In this document: positions 10,001-16,763 of the stretch, piece by piece
Position numbering within the stretch: the first letter of the stretch is position 1
Layout: each line of letters opens with the position of its first letter
NCBI RefSeq assembly: GCF_001665575.1
Contig: NZ_LZSU01000039.1
Location: 1 to 64,000, forward strand
DNA: 64,000 bases
Direction of reading: 5' to 3'
Origin: Mycobacterium sp. 852013-51886_SCH5428379
Lineage (GTDB): Bacteria > Actinomycetota > Actinomycetes > Mycobacteriales > Mycobacteriaceae
Position numbers and translations under genes: made by a program
Notes under the pieces: generated by a model
Told to the model about the DNA's origin: nothing
Databases searched by the model: none
Seen by the model: only the letters and a program-made list of their open reading frames with translations

Positions 10001-10218
10001 ACGGTCGCCTGGTGGGCGGAGAGCCGGACTTCGAGGACGCCGTCGGCGCTGGAGAGTTTCACAGGTTCGCGGTAGGCCGCGGGTTCGCCGTCGGGTCCGG
10101 CGTTGACGCCGATCTGCGGCGCCGGTTCGCGGCTCGCGCACGACGTCATGGCCGACACCATCGCCGCGACGACGAGGCATGCCAGAGTCACTGTGGGCTT
10201 ATTGCGGCGACGGTGCAC
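7066..10218 (-). CDS. Secreted multicopper oxidase with C-terminal FG-GAP-like domain
   Basis: This 1050-residue protein begins with a basic, hydrophobic signal ending Met-Thr-Ser-Cys, a plausible but weak lipobox, so it is probably an exported lipoprotein. All four copper motifs are present: HTHG near 164, HSH near 204, HPMHIH near 597 and HCHRLNHEDNGLM near 660, including the T1 Cys and a Met axial ligand. The copper-oxidase fold covers about residues 60-690. The remaining 350 residues contain repeated Asp-rich loops (ADVNGD, ADVDGN) like FG-GAP/VCBS beta-propeller blades. The family oxidises metals or phenols with oxygen; the substrate here is unknown. The gene is on the strand opposite its neighbours. 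Start GTG at 10218. Confidence 0.85.
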   Translation of the reverse strand: MHRRRNKPTVTLACLVVAAMVSAMTSCASREPAPQIGVNAGPDGEPAAYREPVKLSSADGVLEVRLSAHQATVDLDTVKEPVTNFMVFGYELLKGTGSDGSTRGDNTYPAPTLRVDPGERLIVHYDNDLAGLTIEDYYDPAYTRAGADVPLYPAQLESSPLNLHTHGLHVSPDGNADNVLLDIPAGMGNTFDYAVPDDMPHGLYWYHSHRHTLTAQQTYRGLAGMLEIGRPDGNLPLVTQNDVPVRTMALQYNYVFDRANGGRQLIDLTRPQWVNTAVAPKDSQLADGSYAPSLAPVNLAERPAGTRYMTNWYQGPLSPRNHRGQNQFVPGNLQSFTSAEVNVPADPGLAENLRDVQYTVNGQFQPQLTVNPGQTEIWVLGNFSDIAYMSVGLRETATGNRPKITVVGQDGNPFLQAQRPVDGDGTRLLIPPGSRYAIAVTMPQTGDLVLELPRQDNVPPVVNPGVLYTGNGTSKPGGVLGTVTVDTDHISYTDGFFTFPVQTLLTVKSGDGAGQTTAFEPGQNLGAYTSFVDTSAMTPDVTRELVVSGGFDNQYANTSDPKSIMYQFADNAFPNIPLIQARLNSVEEWKVVNYNNDAHPMHIHVNDFQVTEIVNPIAGTRTGVQMWGEDNVNVPAPVIDDNEVALEVASTTVRTQFAGYTGTFVIHCHRLNHEDNGLMATVSVIPEVSTYAVAIPGGDGKPAAVRIYDADGDRMIADVRPFDGFEGAPSVAMADVNGDMILDLIAGTGVGVAPQVVAYSGAEAPSGRFRDEIARFTPFDADFRGGVQVAGADVDGNALASNIIVGSGPGKESQVRIFSTTLPQRLGDAPEIFSSFSPYPGSHSGVTLATGMVDMTSGRESIVTAPGPGDRPVVKTFRHDLFTPTARMQARATTDHEHSGYPGAAEMTSEFLAFDDSYRDGVTLSTGWVAGQEGGAKSIVTGQAGGDGTVRVWSSGSRLDGFPAMYTVSPDHHDSTVAFTQTSSFDPFPGAGGVAVATSSTTTGADLLVSGAGKLRKYTLARATPEATTLAPRQIAVVTDRPEVTPLGGR

Positions 10219-10322
10219 GCGGCCTCCATGGTTTGCGTCGCTGGCGGAGCCATTCGGCGCGCGAAGGCGACGTTACCGGATGTGGTGATCGACGGTACGA
10301 CTTTGCCGACAGCGGCCGTTCA

Positions 10323-10451
10323 TCACATCGCGTTGAGCTCCAACTGGATGTTGTCCGGATCGCGGAGCACGCGCTGATACCCGGCGACGCTGGCCTCGAC
10401 GTCGGTGACGATCAACGAGATGTGCTGCACCCCAGCGATTGTGGGTTCCAT
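10323..10451 (-). pseudogene. Decayed VOC/glyoxalase gene with internal deletion
   Basis: The 42-codon frame joins the first strand of a VOC protein (GVQHISLIVTDVEASVAGY) directly to the typical last strand (RDPDNIQLEL). The roughly 80 residues normally between them are missing. This looks like an in-frame deletion remnant of a glyoxalase/bleomycin-resistance family gene. It could still be transcribed but cannot form the normal fold. Confidence 0.6.
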
Positions 10452-10503
10452 ACCGTTGCCGACGCGATGACTCCGTCCGCGTGTGCCCGGTCGGCCGACC
10501 GAG

Positions 10504-10989
10504 TCAGATCGTCGTCTCCTGCGCCGAGACTGCCCGCCAGGCGCCGTTCTGCAGCACGAACACATCGGTGAACCGCTCCGTTGCGACCACCGCGTCGTGG
10601 GCAACGATGGTGTTGACGCCATGGATCACTGCGGTGCCGCCGTCGATGCGCACCTGTTGCCCGCCGGGGTTCATGGTGAGCCCCTCCGGCGCCGTGTTCC
10701 TGATCTCTGCGGCGCGATCGAGGATCTGCCCGTCGGAGGTGATGTGTGTGAACGTCGGGCCCAGGATCTGCTCGACGGTCGCGACGTCACCGGCGGTGAT
10801 GGCCGTCAGCCAGCGCCGCTCCTGCGCGAGCACGTCCGCGCACGGCCCGACCGCGACGGACAGCGGTTCGCCGGTCCGGATGTCAGCACAAGTGTCGGTC
10901 TGCGCCGCCGCGGACGGCGCACCGACGAGGGCGGCGCCGGAGAGTACGACGCCCAGGGCGGTCGCGCCCAGCCGCGACGGTGCCGTCAT
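10504..10989 (-). CDS. Secreted SnoaL/DUF4440-like protein
   Basis: A 161-residue protein with an N-terminal signal peptide (residues 1-30, ending Ala-Ala-Ala-Gln) followed by an NTF2-like domain. Family cues are the helix Glu-Arg-Arg-Trp-Leu-Thr-Ala-Ile, a central PTFTHI strand and a C-terminal strand with Gly-Ala-Trp-Arg. Such domains bind small ligands or act as isomerases or hydrolases. Two cysteines near the mature N-terminus may form a disulfide. It lies downstream of the TetR gene on the same strand with a short gap and is probably cotranscribed. An alternative ATG is at 11001. Confidence 0.65.
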   Translation of the reverse strand: MTAPSRLGATALGVVLSGAALVGAPSAAAQTDTCADIRTGEPLSVAVGPCADVLAQERRWLTAITAGDVATVEQILGPTFTHITSDGQILDRAAEIRNTAPEGLTMNPGGQQVRIDGGTAVIHGVNTIVAHDAVVATERFTDVFVLQNGAWRAVSAQETTI

Positions 10990-11016
10990 GCAGGCAGTCA
11001 AGCACTTCGGCGCCGG

Positions 11017-11637
11017 TCAGAATCCCAATTCGCCCGGGTCGGCCGTCAGGTAGCGGGTCACCGTCGGCGCCAGCAGCCGCACCAGATCGTCCCCGGGCAG
11101 GGTCGCCAGGGGCGGGATCTCCATGACGTAGCGCAGCATCGCGGTGCCGACCAGCGTGGTGGCCGCGAGCGTCGCCCGCAGGCGTGCGGTCTCGCCGCCG
11201 CCGAGCACCCCGGACACCCCGGTCAGCACGTACGTCTGGATGAAGCTGCGGAACGCCTCGTGCGCGTCGCTGTTGGACGTCGCCGACTGCAGCATGGTGA
11301 CCATGCTGGGTCCGGTGTCGGGAGACTCCCAGATGCGCAGGTACACCCGCACCAGCCGCGTTCCGACATCGCCCTCGCCTTCCGACAGCGCGGTGATGAG
11401 CACCTGCGGGTCGATGATCAGCCGCAGCGATTCGCGGAACAACTCGAGCTTCGACCCGAACAGGTACAGCACCATCGCGGGATCGACATGGGCGTCCTCG
11501 GCGATGCTGCGCAACGTCGTGCCCCCGTAACCCTGCGCGGCGAATCGCTTCTTGGCCGCGGCCAGTACGGCGTCCCGCGACACCGGTTCACCCTGGCGGC
11601 GCCCGCGCCGTCGCACCGTATTCGCTGGTGGAGCCAT
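11017..11637 (-). CDS. TetR-family transcriptional regulator
   Basis: A 206-residue regulator with a TetR helix-turn-helix at about residues 20-66 (AAKKRFAAQGYGGTTLRSIA, then VLYLFGSK) and an all-helical ligand domain. It is divergent from the membrane protein at 11737, and the gap between them carries two TTCA...TGAA palindromes that are good operator candidates. The likely circuit is repression of itself and the transporter-like gene, relieved by an unknown ligand. The SnoaL-like gene follows on the same strand. Confidence 0.88.
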   Translation of the reverse strand: MAPPANTVRRRGRRQGEPVSRDAVLAAAKKRFAAQGYGGTTLRSIAEDAHVDPAMVLYLFGSKLELFRESLRLIIDPQVLITALSEGEGDVGTRLVRVYLRIWESPDTGPSMVTMLQSATSNSDAHEAFRSFIQTYVLTGVSGVLGGGETARLRATLAATTLVGTAMLRYVMEIPPLATLPGDDLVRLLAPTVTRYLTADPGELGF

Positions 11638-11653
11638 CTTTCGACCCTATCAT

Positions 11654-11719
11654 TTCATTGGATGTTGAAATCTGCCCCTCTCGGAGTTACGCTCCGCTCA
11701 GCAATATTTCAACAATGAA
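11654..11719. promoter_or_regulatory. Two candidate TetR operators
   Basis: TTCATTGGATGTTGAA (11654-11669) and TTCAACAATGAA (11708-11719) are two TTCA...TGAA inverted repeats in the 99-bp gap between the divergent regulator and the membrane-protein gene. The second overlaps the region just upstream of the ribosome site of the rightward gene. Confidence 0.5.
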
Positions 11720-11736
11720 TGAAAAGGAGTGGTCCG

Positions 11737-12735
11737 ATGACAACGACGTCTCAGGCCCAGCACCACGCCGCCACCCACGAACCGCCCGTCACCGTCAGAG
11801 CCACCGGCATCGTGGTGGTGCTCTGCGCCGCCATCGCCGTTGTCGCGCTGGCGTTCGCGCTGCCGGCGACCCGATCCGCGCCGCACGACGTCCCCATCGG
11901 CATCGCCGGTCCGCAGGCCGCCGACGGGCACCTCGCGGACCTGCTCGACCAGCGCGCCCCCGGCGCCTTTGCGGTCACCTACTACCCGGGCGAGGCCGCG
12001 CTGCGCGAGGCCATCGCCGACCGTCACGTCTACGGCGGTCTCGCGATCGGTCCCGCCGGCCCGACGCTGCTGATCGCCAGCGGCGCGAGTCCCGCGGTCG
12101 CACAACTGATCACCCAGATCGGCGCCGGCATGGCACAGCAGACCGGCAGACCGCCGACGATGGAGGACGTCGCTCCGTTGCCTTCGGACGATCCGCGGGG
12201 CGCAGGCCTGGCCGCCAGCGCGTTGCCGGTGACCCTGGCCGGAATCCTGCCGGCGGTGGCACTGCTCTACGCGTTCCGGCGGGAGGTCTGGACCCGACTG
12301 GCGACGGCCGTCGCATTCGCGGTCGCCGCCGCCCTGACCATCGCCACCCTGCTCGTCTACGTCCTCGGTTCCGTCGAGCAGAACTTCTGGGGCGTGACGG
12401 CCGGCCTGACGTTGGGACTGCTCGGATGCGGACTGCCGATCCTCGGCCTCGGCTCGCTGTTCGGGCGGATCGGGCTGGCGGCCGGCGCGGCGCTGGCGCT
12501 GCTGGTCGGCAATCCGCTCTCCGGTCTGGCCGGCGCACCGGAACTCCTGCCCGCCGGCTGGGGCACCGTCGGACAGTGGCTGCCCCAGGGCGCCAACGCC
12601 ACTCTCCTGCGCTCCACCGCGTACTTCGATGGCGCGGGCGCCACCTCCGCCGTCGCGGTGCTGAGCTGCTGGGCGCTGGCCGGTGCGGCGCTGGTCGCGG
12701 TCGCGGCGGTCCGAGACCGCCGCGAAGCCCATTGA
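11737..12735 (+). CDS. YhgE/ABC-2-like integral membrane protein
   Basis: A 332-residue protein with one N-terminal helix, an extracytoplasmic domain of about 110 residues, and then five membrane helices. This 1+5 layout is typical of the YhgE/Pip and DUF3533-type ABC-2 permease relatives that often pair with TetR regulators and are linked to export or drug tolerance. No ATPase gene is adjacent. ATG 11737 is chosen over ATG 11719 because AAAGGAG lies seven bases upstream of the former. Its stop codon overlaps the -35 box of the next gene. Confidence 0.7.
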   Translation: MTTTSQAQHHAATHEPPVTVRATGIVVVLCAAIAVVALAFALPATRSAPHDVPIGIAGPQAADGHLADLLDQRAPGAFAVTYYPGEAALREAIADRHVYGGLAIGPAGPTLLIASGASPAVAQLITQIGAGMAQQTGRPPTMEDVAPLPSDDPRGAGLAASALPVTLAGILPAVALLYAFRREVWTRLATAVAFAVAAALTIATLLVYVLGSVEQNFWGVTAGLTLGLLGCGLPILGLGSLFGRIGLAAGAALALLVGNPLSGLAGAPELLPAGWGTVGQWLPQGANATLLRSTAYFDGAGATSAVAVLSCWALAGAALVAVAAVRDRREAH

Positions 12736-12761
12736 CAGGCAAGTGCGGACTTGCCTATAAC
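12732..12761 (+). promoter_or_regulatory. ArsR promoter with operator palindrome between -35 and -10
   Basis: TTGACA (12732-12737) and TATAAC (12756-12761) are separated by 18 bp. The spacer is a perfect 7-bp inverted repeat, GGCAAGT-GCGG-ACTTGCC (12738-12755). Transcription would start at about the GTG at 12768, giving a leaderless message. A repressor bound here would block RNA polymerase, as expected for ArsR autoregulation. Confidence 0.7.
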
Positions 12762-12767
12762 CGGAGG

Positions 12768-13064
12768 GTGCCCGACGATCCGGACCTGTTCAAGGCACTG
12801 GGAGACGCGACGCGACGGATCATCCTGGACGAACTCACCGACCGGGATGGTCAGACCCTGTTCGAGATCTGCGGCCGGCTGACCGTCAAGCACGGTCTGG
12901 GCCTGTCCCGCCAGGGCGTCTCGCAGCATCTCGCAGTGCTCGAACAGGCCGGATTGGTGCACACCCGGCGACAGGGCCGGTACAAGTTCCACCACCTCGA
13001 CCCGTCGCCACTGCGCACGATCGTCGACCGGTGGCCCGTCAACCGAGAGGAACCACAGCCGTGA
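12768..13064 (+). CDS. ArsR-family winged-helix regulator
   Basis: A small (98-residue) ArsR/SmtB-type repressor. The family start motif (Phe-Lys-Ala-Leu-Gly-Asp-Ala-Thr-Arg-Arg) is at residues 7-16, the recognition helix (LSRQGVSQHLAVLEQAGLV) near 45-63, and the wing follows with Arg-Arg-Gln-Gly-Arg-Tyr. There are no clear metal-binding cysteine pairs, so it is more likely a non-metal sensor. The GTG start is six bases after a strong -10 box and has no spaced ribosome site, so a leaderless message fits. It overlaps the next gene by GTGA (13061-13064), which suggests one operon and joint regulation with the VOC protein. Confidence 0.88.
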   Translation: MPDDPDLFKALGDATRRIILDELTDRDGQTLFEICGRLTVKHGLGLSRQGVSQHLAVLEQAGLVHTRRQGRYKFHHLDPSPLRTIVDRWPVNREEPQP

Positions 13065-13450
13065 TCCGCATCAACCTCACCAGCGTCCTCGTCGACGATC
13101 AGGCCAAGGCGCTGGCCTTCTACACCGACAAGCTCGGGTTCACCAAGAAGACCGACATCCCCACCGGCGACGCCCGCTGGCTCACCGTCGTGTCGAGCGC
13201 CGACCCCGACGGCGTCGAACTCGTTCTCGAACCCGACGGCCACCCCGCGGTGCGCCCGTTCAAGCAGGCGCTCGTCGCCGACGGCATCCCCTTCACCCAG
13301 TTCGCGGTCGACGATGTCTACGCCGAGGTCGAGCGGCTCAAGGCGCTGGGCGTCGAGTTCGTCCAGGACGCCACCGATCTCGGGCCGGTTGTCACCGCCG
13401 TCCTGGACGACACCTGCGGCAACCTCATCCAGCTCGCCGCGATGAAGTGA
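13061..13450 (+). CDS. VOC/glyoxalase-family protein
   Basis: A 129-residue single-domain member of the vicinal-oxygen-chelate superfamily. The early strand and helix (TSVLVDDQAKALAFYTDKLGF) and the final strand (DDTCGNLIQLAAMK) are typical. These domains bind a metal and act as dioxygenases, isomerases or resistance proteins. The coupling with the ArsR gene suggests it is induced by the regulator's ligand. The GTG start is inside the preceding gene's stop, with AGAGGA upstream. Earlier in-frame starts lie inside the ArsR gene and are less likely. Confidence 0.82.
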   Translation: MIRINLTSVLVDDQAKALAFYTDKLGFTKKTDIPTGDARWLTVVSSADPDGVELVLEPDGHPAVRPFKQALVADGIPFTQFAVDDVYAEVERLKALGVEFVQDATDLGPVVTAVLDDTCGNLIQLAAMK

Positions 13451-13475
13451 GCCTCGGACCGGGCGGCACGCCTCC

Positions 13476-13481
13476 TACACT
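13476..13481 (+). promoter_or_regulatory. Candidate -10 box, leaderless start of flavohemoglobin
   Basis: TACACT ends eight bases before the GTG at 13490, and no ribosome site lies between them. Confidence 0.35.
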
Positions 13482-13489
13482 CGACCCAC

Positions 13490-14656
13490 GTGGGGCTCGA
13501 CGACGGTGAGGCGCTGGCGGTACTGCGCGACGCCGTCGATCCCCGGCTCGGTTCCGACGAGCTGATCGCCGCGTTCTACGCCCGGTGGTTCGCCACCGAT
13601 CCCGCGGTACGTGACCTCTTCCCGCCCGATATGGCCCGGCAGCGGGCGGTATTCGCCCAGGCCGTGACGTGGGTGCTCGGCGAACTGATCGCCCGGCGCT
13701 CCCAGGAGCCGATCGCGTTCCTCGCCCAGCTGGGGCGCGACCACCGCAAATACGGGGTGACCGCACAGCACTACCAGAGCCTCGGCGAGGCGCTCCACGC
13801 CACGTTCCGCAGCAGGCTCGAGAACCGCTGGGACGACCGGCTCGCCGGCGCGGCGCGCGACGCTATCGCCCTGTGCGTCGGCGTGATGAGCGGAGCCGCC
13901 GAGGCCGAGGGTGGCCCACCCTTCCGGGACGGCACCGTCATCGAACACCACAGGCTGACGCGCGACGTCTCGCTCATCCGGTTGCAGCTCGACAGCCCGC
14001 TGGCCTACCACCCCGGTCAGTACGTGACCGTCCAGGTGCCGCAGTGGCCGCGGCGCTGGCGCTATCTGAGTCCGTCGATCCCGTCCGAACCCGGCGGGGG
14101 CATCGAATTCCACGTCCGGTCGGTGCCGGGCGGCATGGTCAGCACCGCGATCGTCAACGAGACCCGGCCCGGCGATCGGTGGCGGCTGTCGAATCCGCAC
14201 GGCGGCCTCGCGGTCGACCGCGACGGTGGTGATGTGCTGATGGTGGCCGGCAGCACCGGTCTGGCACCGCTGCGCGCGCTGATCATGGACATGACGCGCT
14301 TCGGCGACAACCCCCGCGTGCACCTGTTCTTCGGCGGCCGCTTCCCCTGCGACCTCTACGACCTCAAGACGCTGTGGCAGATCGCCTCGACCAATCCGTG
14401 GCTGTCGGTCACCCCGGTGTCGGAGTACGCCACCGATCCGCCGTGGGCCCGCGACTTCCCCGACGTCACCCCGCCCCGCGGTCTGCACGTACGGCAGACC
14501 GGACGGCTCCCCGAGGTCGTCACCCGCTACGGCGGCTGGGGCGACCGGCAGATCCTGATCTGCGGATCCGCGGCGATGACGACGGCCACCAAAGCGGCAC
14601 TGACGGCGAAAGGCGCTCCGCCCGAACGCATTCAGCACGATCCCCTGACCGGCTGA
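13490..14656 (+). CDS. Type II flavohemoglobin
   Basis: A 388-residue fusion of a globin domain (1-140) and a ferredoxin-reductase-like FAD/NAD domain (145-388). The expected proximal heme His is residue 85, preceded by Asp instead of the Lys usual in nitric-oxide-dioxygenase flavohemoglobins. The FAD segment is His-Pro-Gly-Gln-Tyr (about 173-177) and the nucleotide-binding loop is GSTGLAPLRA near 259-268. These features fit the mycobacterial type II group (Rv0385 in M. tuberculosis), reported to be poor at NO detoxification and able to oxidise D-lactate. It stands alone on its strand between the VOC gene and an aldose epimerase. Confidence 0.88.
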   Translation: MGLDDGEALAVLRDAVDPRLGSDELIAAFYARWFATDPAVRDLFPPDMARQRAVFAQAVTWVLGELIARRSQEPIAFLAQLGRDHRKYGVTAQHYQSLGEALHATFRSRLENRWDDRLAGAARDAIALCVGVMSGAAEAEGGPPFRDGTVIEHHRLTRDVSLIRLQLDSPLAYHPGQYVTVQVPQWPRRWRYLSPSIPSEPGGGIEFHVRSVPGGMVSTAIVNETRPGDRWRLSNPHGGLAVDRDGGDVLMVAGSTGLAPLRALIMDMTRFGDNPRVHLFFGGRFPCDLYDLKTLWQIASTNPWLSVTPVSEYATDPPWARDFPDVTPPRGLHVRQTGRLPEVVTRYGGWGDRQILICGSAAMTTATKAALTAKGAPPERIQHDPLTG

Positions 14657-14691
14657 GCAGCCCCGAAGCACCCGCGTGCCAGACTGAGACG

Positions 14692-15594
14692 ATGGCCGTT
14701 CCCGAATCCGTCACCCTGCAGGACCCGTCGTCGTCGCTGACCGCGACCTACGTCCCCGGGGCGGGGATGATCTGCACGTCACTGGCTGACGACGGAGTCG
14801 AATATCTCGGTCAGCGCCGCGGACTGCAGGCCTACATCGACGACGGCAAGACGATGGGCATCCCGATCCTGTATCCGTGGGCCAACCGCCTCAGCGCCGC
14901 CGACTACACGGTCGACGGCGCGACGGTGACCCTGACACCGGGCGTCGGCGGGGTCCGCACCGACGAGAACGGCACCCCCATCCACGGCGTGCTGGCCGCG
15001 AACCCGGACTGGCTGGTCACCGAACAGTACGTCGACCAGCTGGTGGCCATTCTGGACTGGGGCGGCAACCCCGGACTGCTGGCGAGCTTCCCGTTCCCGC
15101 ACACCCTGACCATCACGGTGACGCTGGCCGACCGCACGCTGACCGTCGAGACGACGGTGACGCCGACCGAGGCTGCGGCGGTTCCGATCTGCTACGGCTA
15201 CCACCCCTATCTGCAGATCCCCGACGTGGCGCGGGCCGACTGGGTGCTGGAGACACCTGCGCTGCACCACCTGCCGGTGGACGACCGCGGGATTCCGACC
15301 GGCGCGGTGGACACGTGGCCGGGCGGCGCCGAGTCGCTCGGTGACCGCACCCTCGACGACGGTTTCGACGGGGTCGGTGCGGGCGCGGTGTTCGCGCTGT
15401 CGGGCGGTGAGCGCCGGGTGGAGGTCGTCTACACCGAAGGCTATCCGGCCGCGCAGCTGTTCGCGCCGCCGAGCGACGACGTCGTGGGGATCGAGCCGAT
15501 GACGGCGCCGACCGATGCGCTGCGCCGGGGCGGCTACCGGATGGCGATGCCGGGTGAGCCGGACACCACCCGGTTCTCGATCCGGATCGGTTAG
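14692..15594 (+). CDS. Aldose 1-epimerase family protein
   Basis: A 300-residue galactose-mutarotase-like beta-sandwich protein that would interconvert anomers of a hexose. Candidate active-site residues are Arg66 (Asn-Arg), His98 (Pro-Ile-His-Gly), His171 (Gly-Tyr-His-Pro-Tyr) and a Glu in Gly-Ile-Glu-Pro-Met near 266. The substrate is not known. The ATG at 14692 is six bases after a possible -10 (CAGACT). Its stop overlaps that of the convergent PAP2 gene by three bases. Confidence 0.85.
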   Translation: MAVPESVTLQDPSSSLTATYVPGAGMICTSLADDGVEYLGQRRGLQAYIDDGKTMGIPILYPWANRLSAADYTVDGATVTLTPGVGGVRTDENGTPIHGVLAANPDWLVTEQYVDQLVAILDWGGNPGLLASFPFPHTLTITVTLADRTLTVETTVTPTEAAAVPICYGYHPYLQIPDVARADWVLETPALHHLPVDDRGIPTGAVDTWPGGAESLGDRTLDDGFDGVGAGAVFALSGGERRVEVVYTEGYPAAQLFAPPSDDVVGIEPMTAPTDALRRGGYRMAMPGEPDTTRFSIRIG

Positions 15595-16517
15595 CGGGCG
15601 GTGATGGGGTCACCACTGCGCTTGGTCTCCAACCGTCGCCAGGTCCACCAGAACAGCAGCGCCGACGCGATCGACCCTGCTGCGGCCAACCACTGCGAAC
15701 CGAGGAAGAGGTCCCACTCGACGGGCCGGTCATCGAGGTGGGCAGCCGCGGCCTGCACCACCTGAATGGCGCCCCACGCCAGGCTGAAGAGTCCGACGGC
15801 TCCGACGATCGCCACGAAGACGGTGCGCAAGGTGTACCGCGCCGCGCCGGGTGAGACGACCGCCCGTATCCGGCCCGTGCGCGCCAGGAAAAGCGATGCC
15901 GCACAGGCGACGACGAGTGCCACCGCATCGGCGGCCAACGTGTCCGAGAGCCGGTGCGCTCCGATGACGACGGTGTAGGCCCCGATGCCCACGGCCCAGG
16001 TGAGGGTGAACAACATGGCGATGCCGCGGAATCGGTACGGCATCACGATCAGCGTCGCGAACAACAGGGACATCGCCGCTGTCGTGTGTCCGCTCGGCAG
16101 GGTGTTCTCAGTCCAACCGTCGTGGACCACACCCGTGTGCGGGCGTGCCAACACGTAGTACTTCAACACCTGCGTGACCGCTTGACTGACCAGGATCACC
16201 GACACTCCGGCGATGGCCAGCCACAGCTGACGCCGCAGCAGGCCGATGACTCCCACGGCCAGTGCCGCGAGGAGCTGCGAGGTCACGGAGATGGTGTGGA
16301 ACTGGTCGAACGCCGCTCGACGTACCTCCGGGTCGACCTGACGGGCGCCGCGCAGGGCCGCGTTCTCCAGGGCCTGGCCTGTTCGCGTCTGGACCGCCAA
16401 CAGGTAAATCACCACGCCGAACAGGAGCGCGGCCGTGAGCACCGTCAGCCAGCGGCGTCGCGCGCTGCACAGGTTGCGGTCTCCGCTCGGAGCGCCTTGC
16501 ACGTCGATGACTGTCAC
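15591..16517 (-). CDS. PAP2-family membrane phosphatase
   Basis: A 308-residue polytopic protein with the three acid-phosphatase signatures: Lys119 to Arg-Pro126 (K-x6-RP), Pro-Ser-Gly-His at 141-144, and His188 with Asp192 (the third motif is degenerate, with Gly-Ala before His). The catalytic histidines face the outside in this family, which removes phosphate from lipid phosphates such as phosphatidate or polyprenyl pyrophosphate. About six membrane helices are visible. The substrate is unknown. Upstream lies the remnant of the hspR 3' end. Confidence 0.87.
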   Translation of the reverse strand: MTVIDVQGAPSGDRNLCSARRRWLTVLTAALLFGVVIYLLAVQTRTGQALENAALRGARQVDPEVRRAAFDQFHTISVTSQLLAALAVGVIGLLRRQLWLAIAGVSVILVSQAVTQVLKYYVLARPHTGVVHDGWTENTLPSGHTTAAMSLLFATLIVMPYRFRGIAMLFTLTWAVGIGAYTVVIGAHRLSDTLAADAVALVVACAASLFLARTGRIRAVVSPGAARYTLRTVFVAIVGAVGLFSLAWGAIQVVQAAAAHLDDRPVEWDLFLGSQWLAAAGSIASALLFWWTWRRLETKRSGDPITAR

Positions 16518-16628
16518 CGCGAATGCCTCCGCCGTTCGGTCTGGTCACCTGGGAGAACACCTGCGGCCGCCCCGAGTCCGCCACGATACCAACGCACCCG
16601 GCGTCGCCGACGTGCCGATCCGGCTCGG

Positions 16629-16763
16629 CTAGCGGCGGCCCTGGCGTGGCTTCCAGACCACCAGCGCAGTGCTCTTCGCCGGGACCGCCACCTCACGGCG
16701 CTGCGTGGCTCGCAACTCCTCGACCTAGCGCACCAGTTCCTTGCAGCGCGACTGCAGCACCTC
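16629..16763 (-). pseudogene. Duplicated 3' fragment of hspR
   Basis: This stretch is a direct copy of the last 45 or so codons of hspR at 18299-18433. By my count 115 of 126 aligned bases are identical. Translated in the hspR frame it gives the same C-terminus (ALVVWKPRQGRR, then a stop) but contains an in-frame TAG where hspR has Glu. It is a non-coding remnant and marks one edge of the segment carrying the 13E12 gene. The remaining bases from 16518 to 16828 hold nothing else I can identify. Confidence 0.85.
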
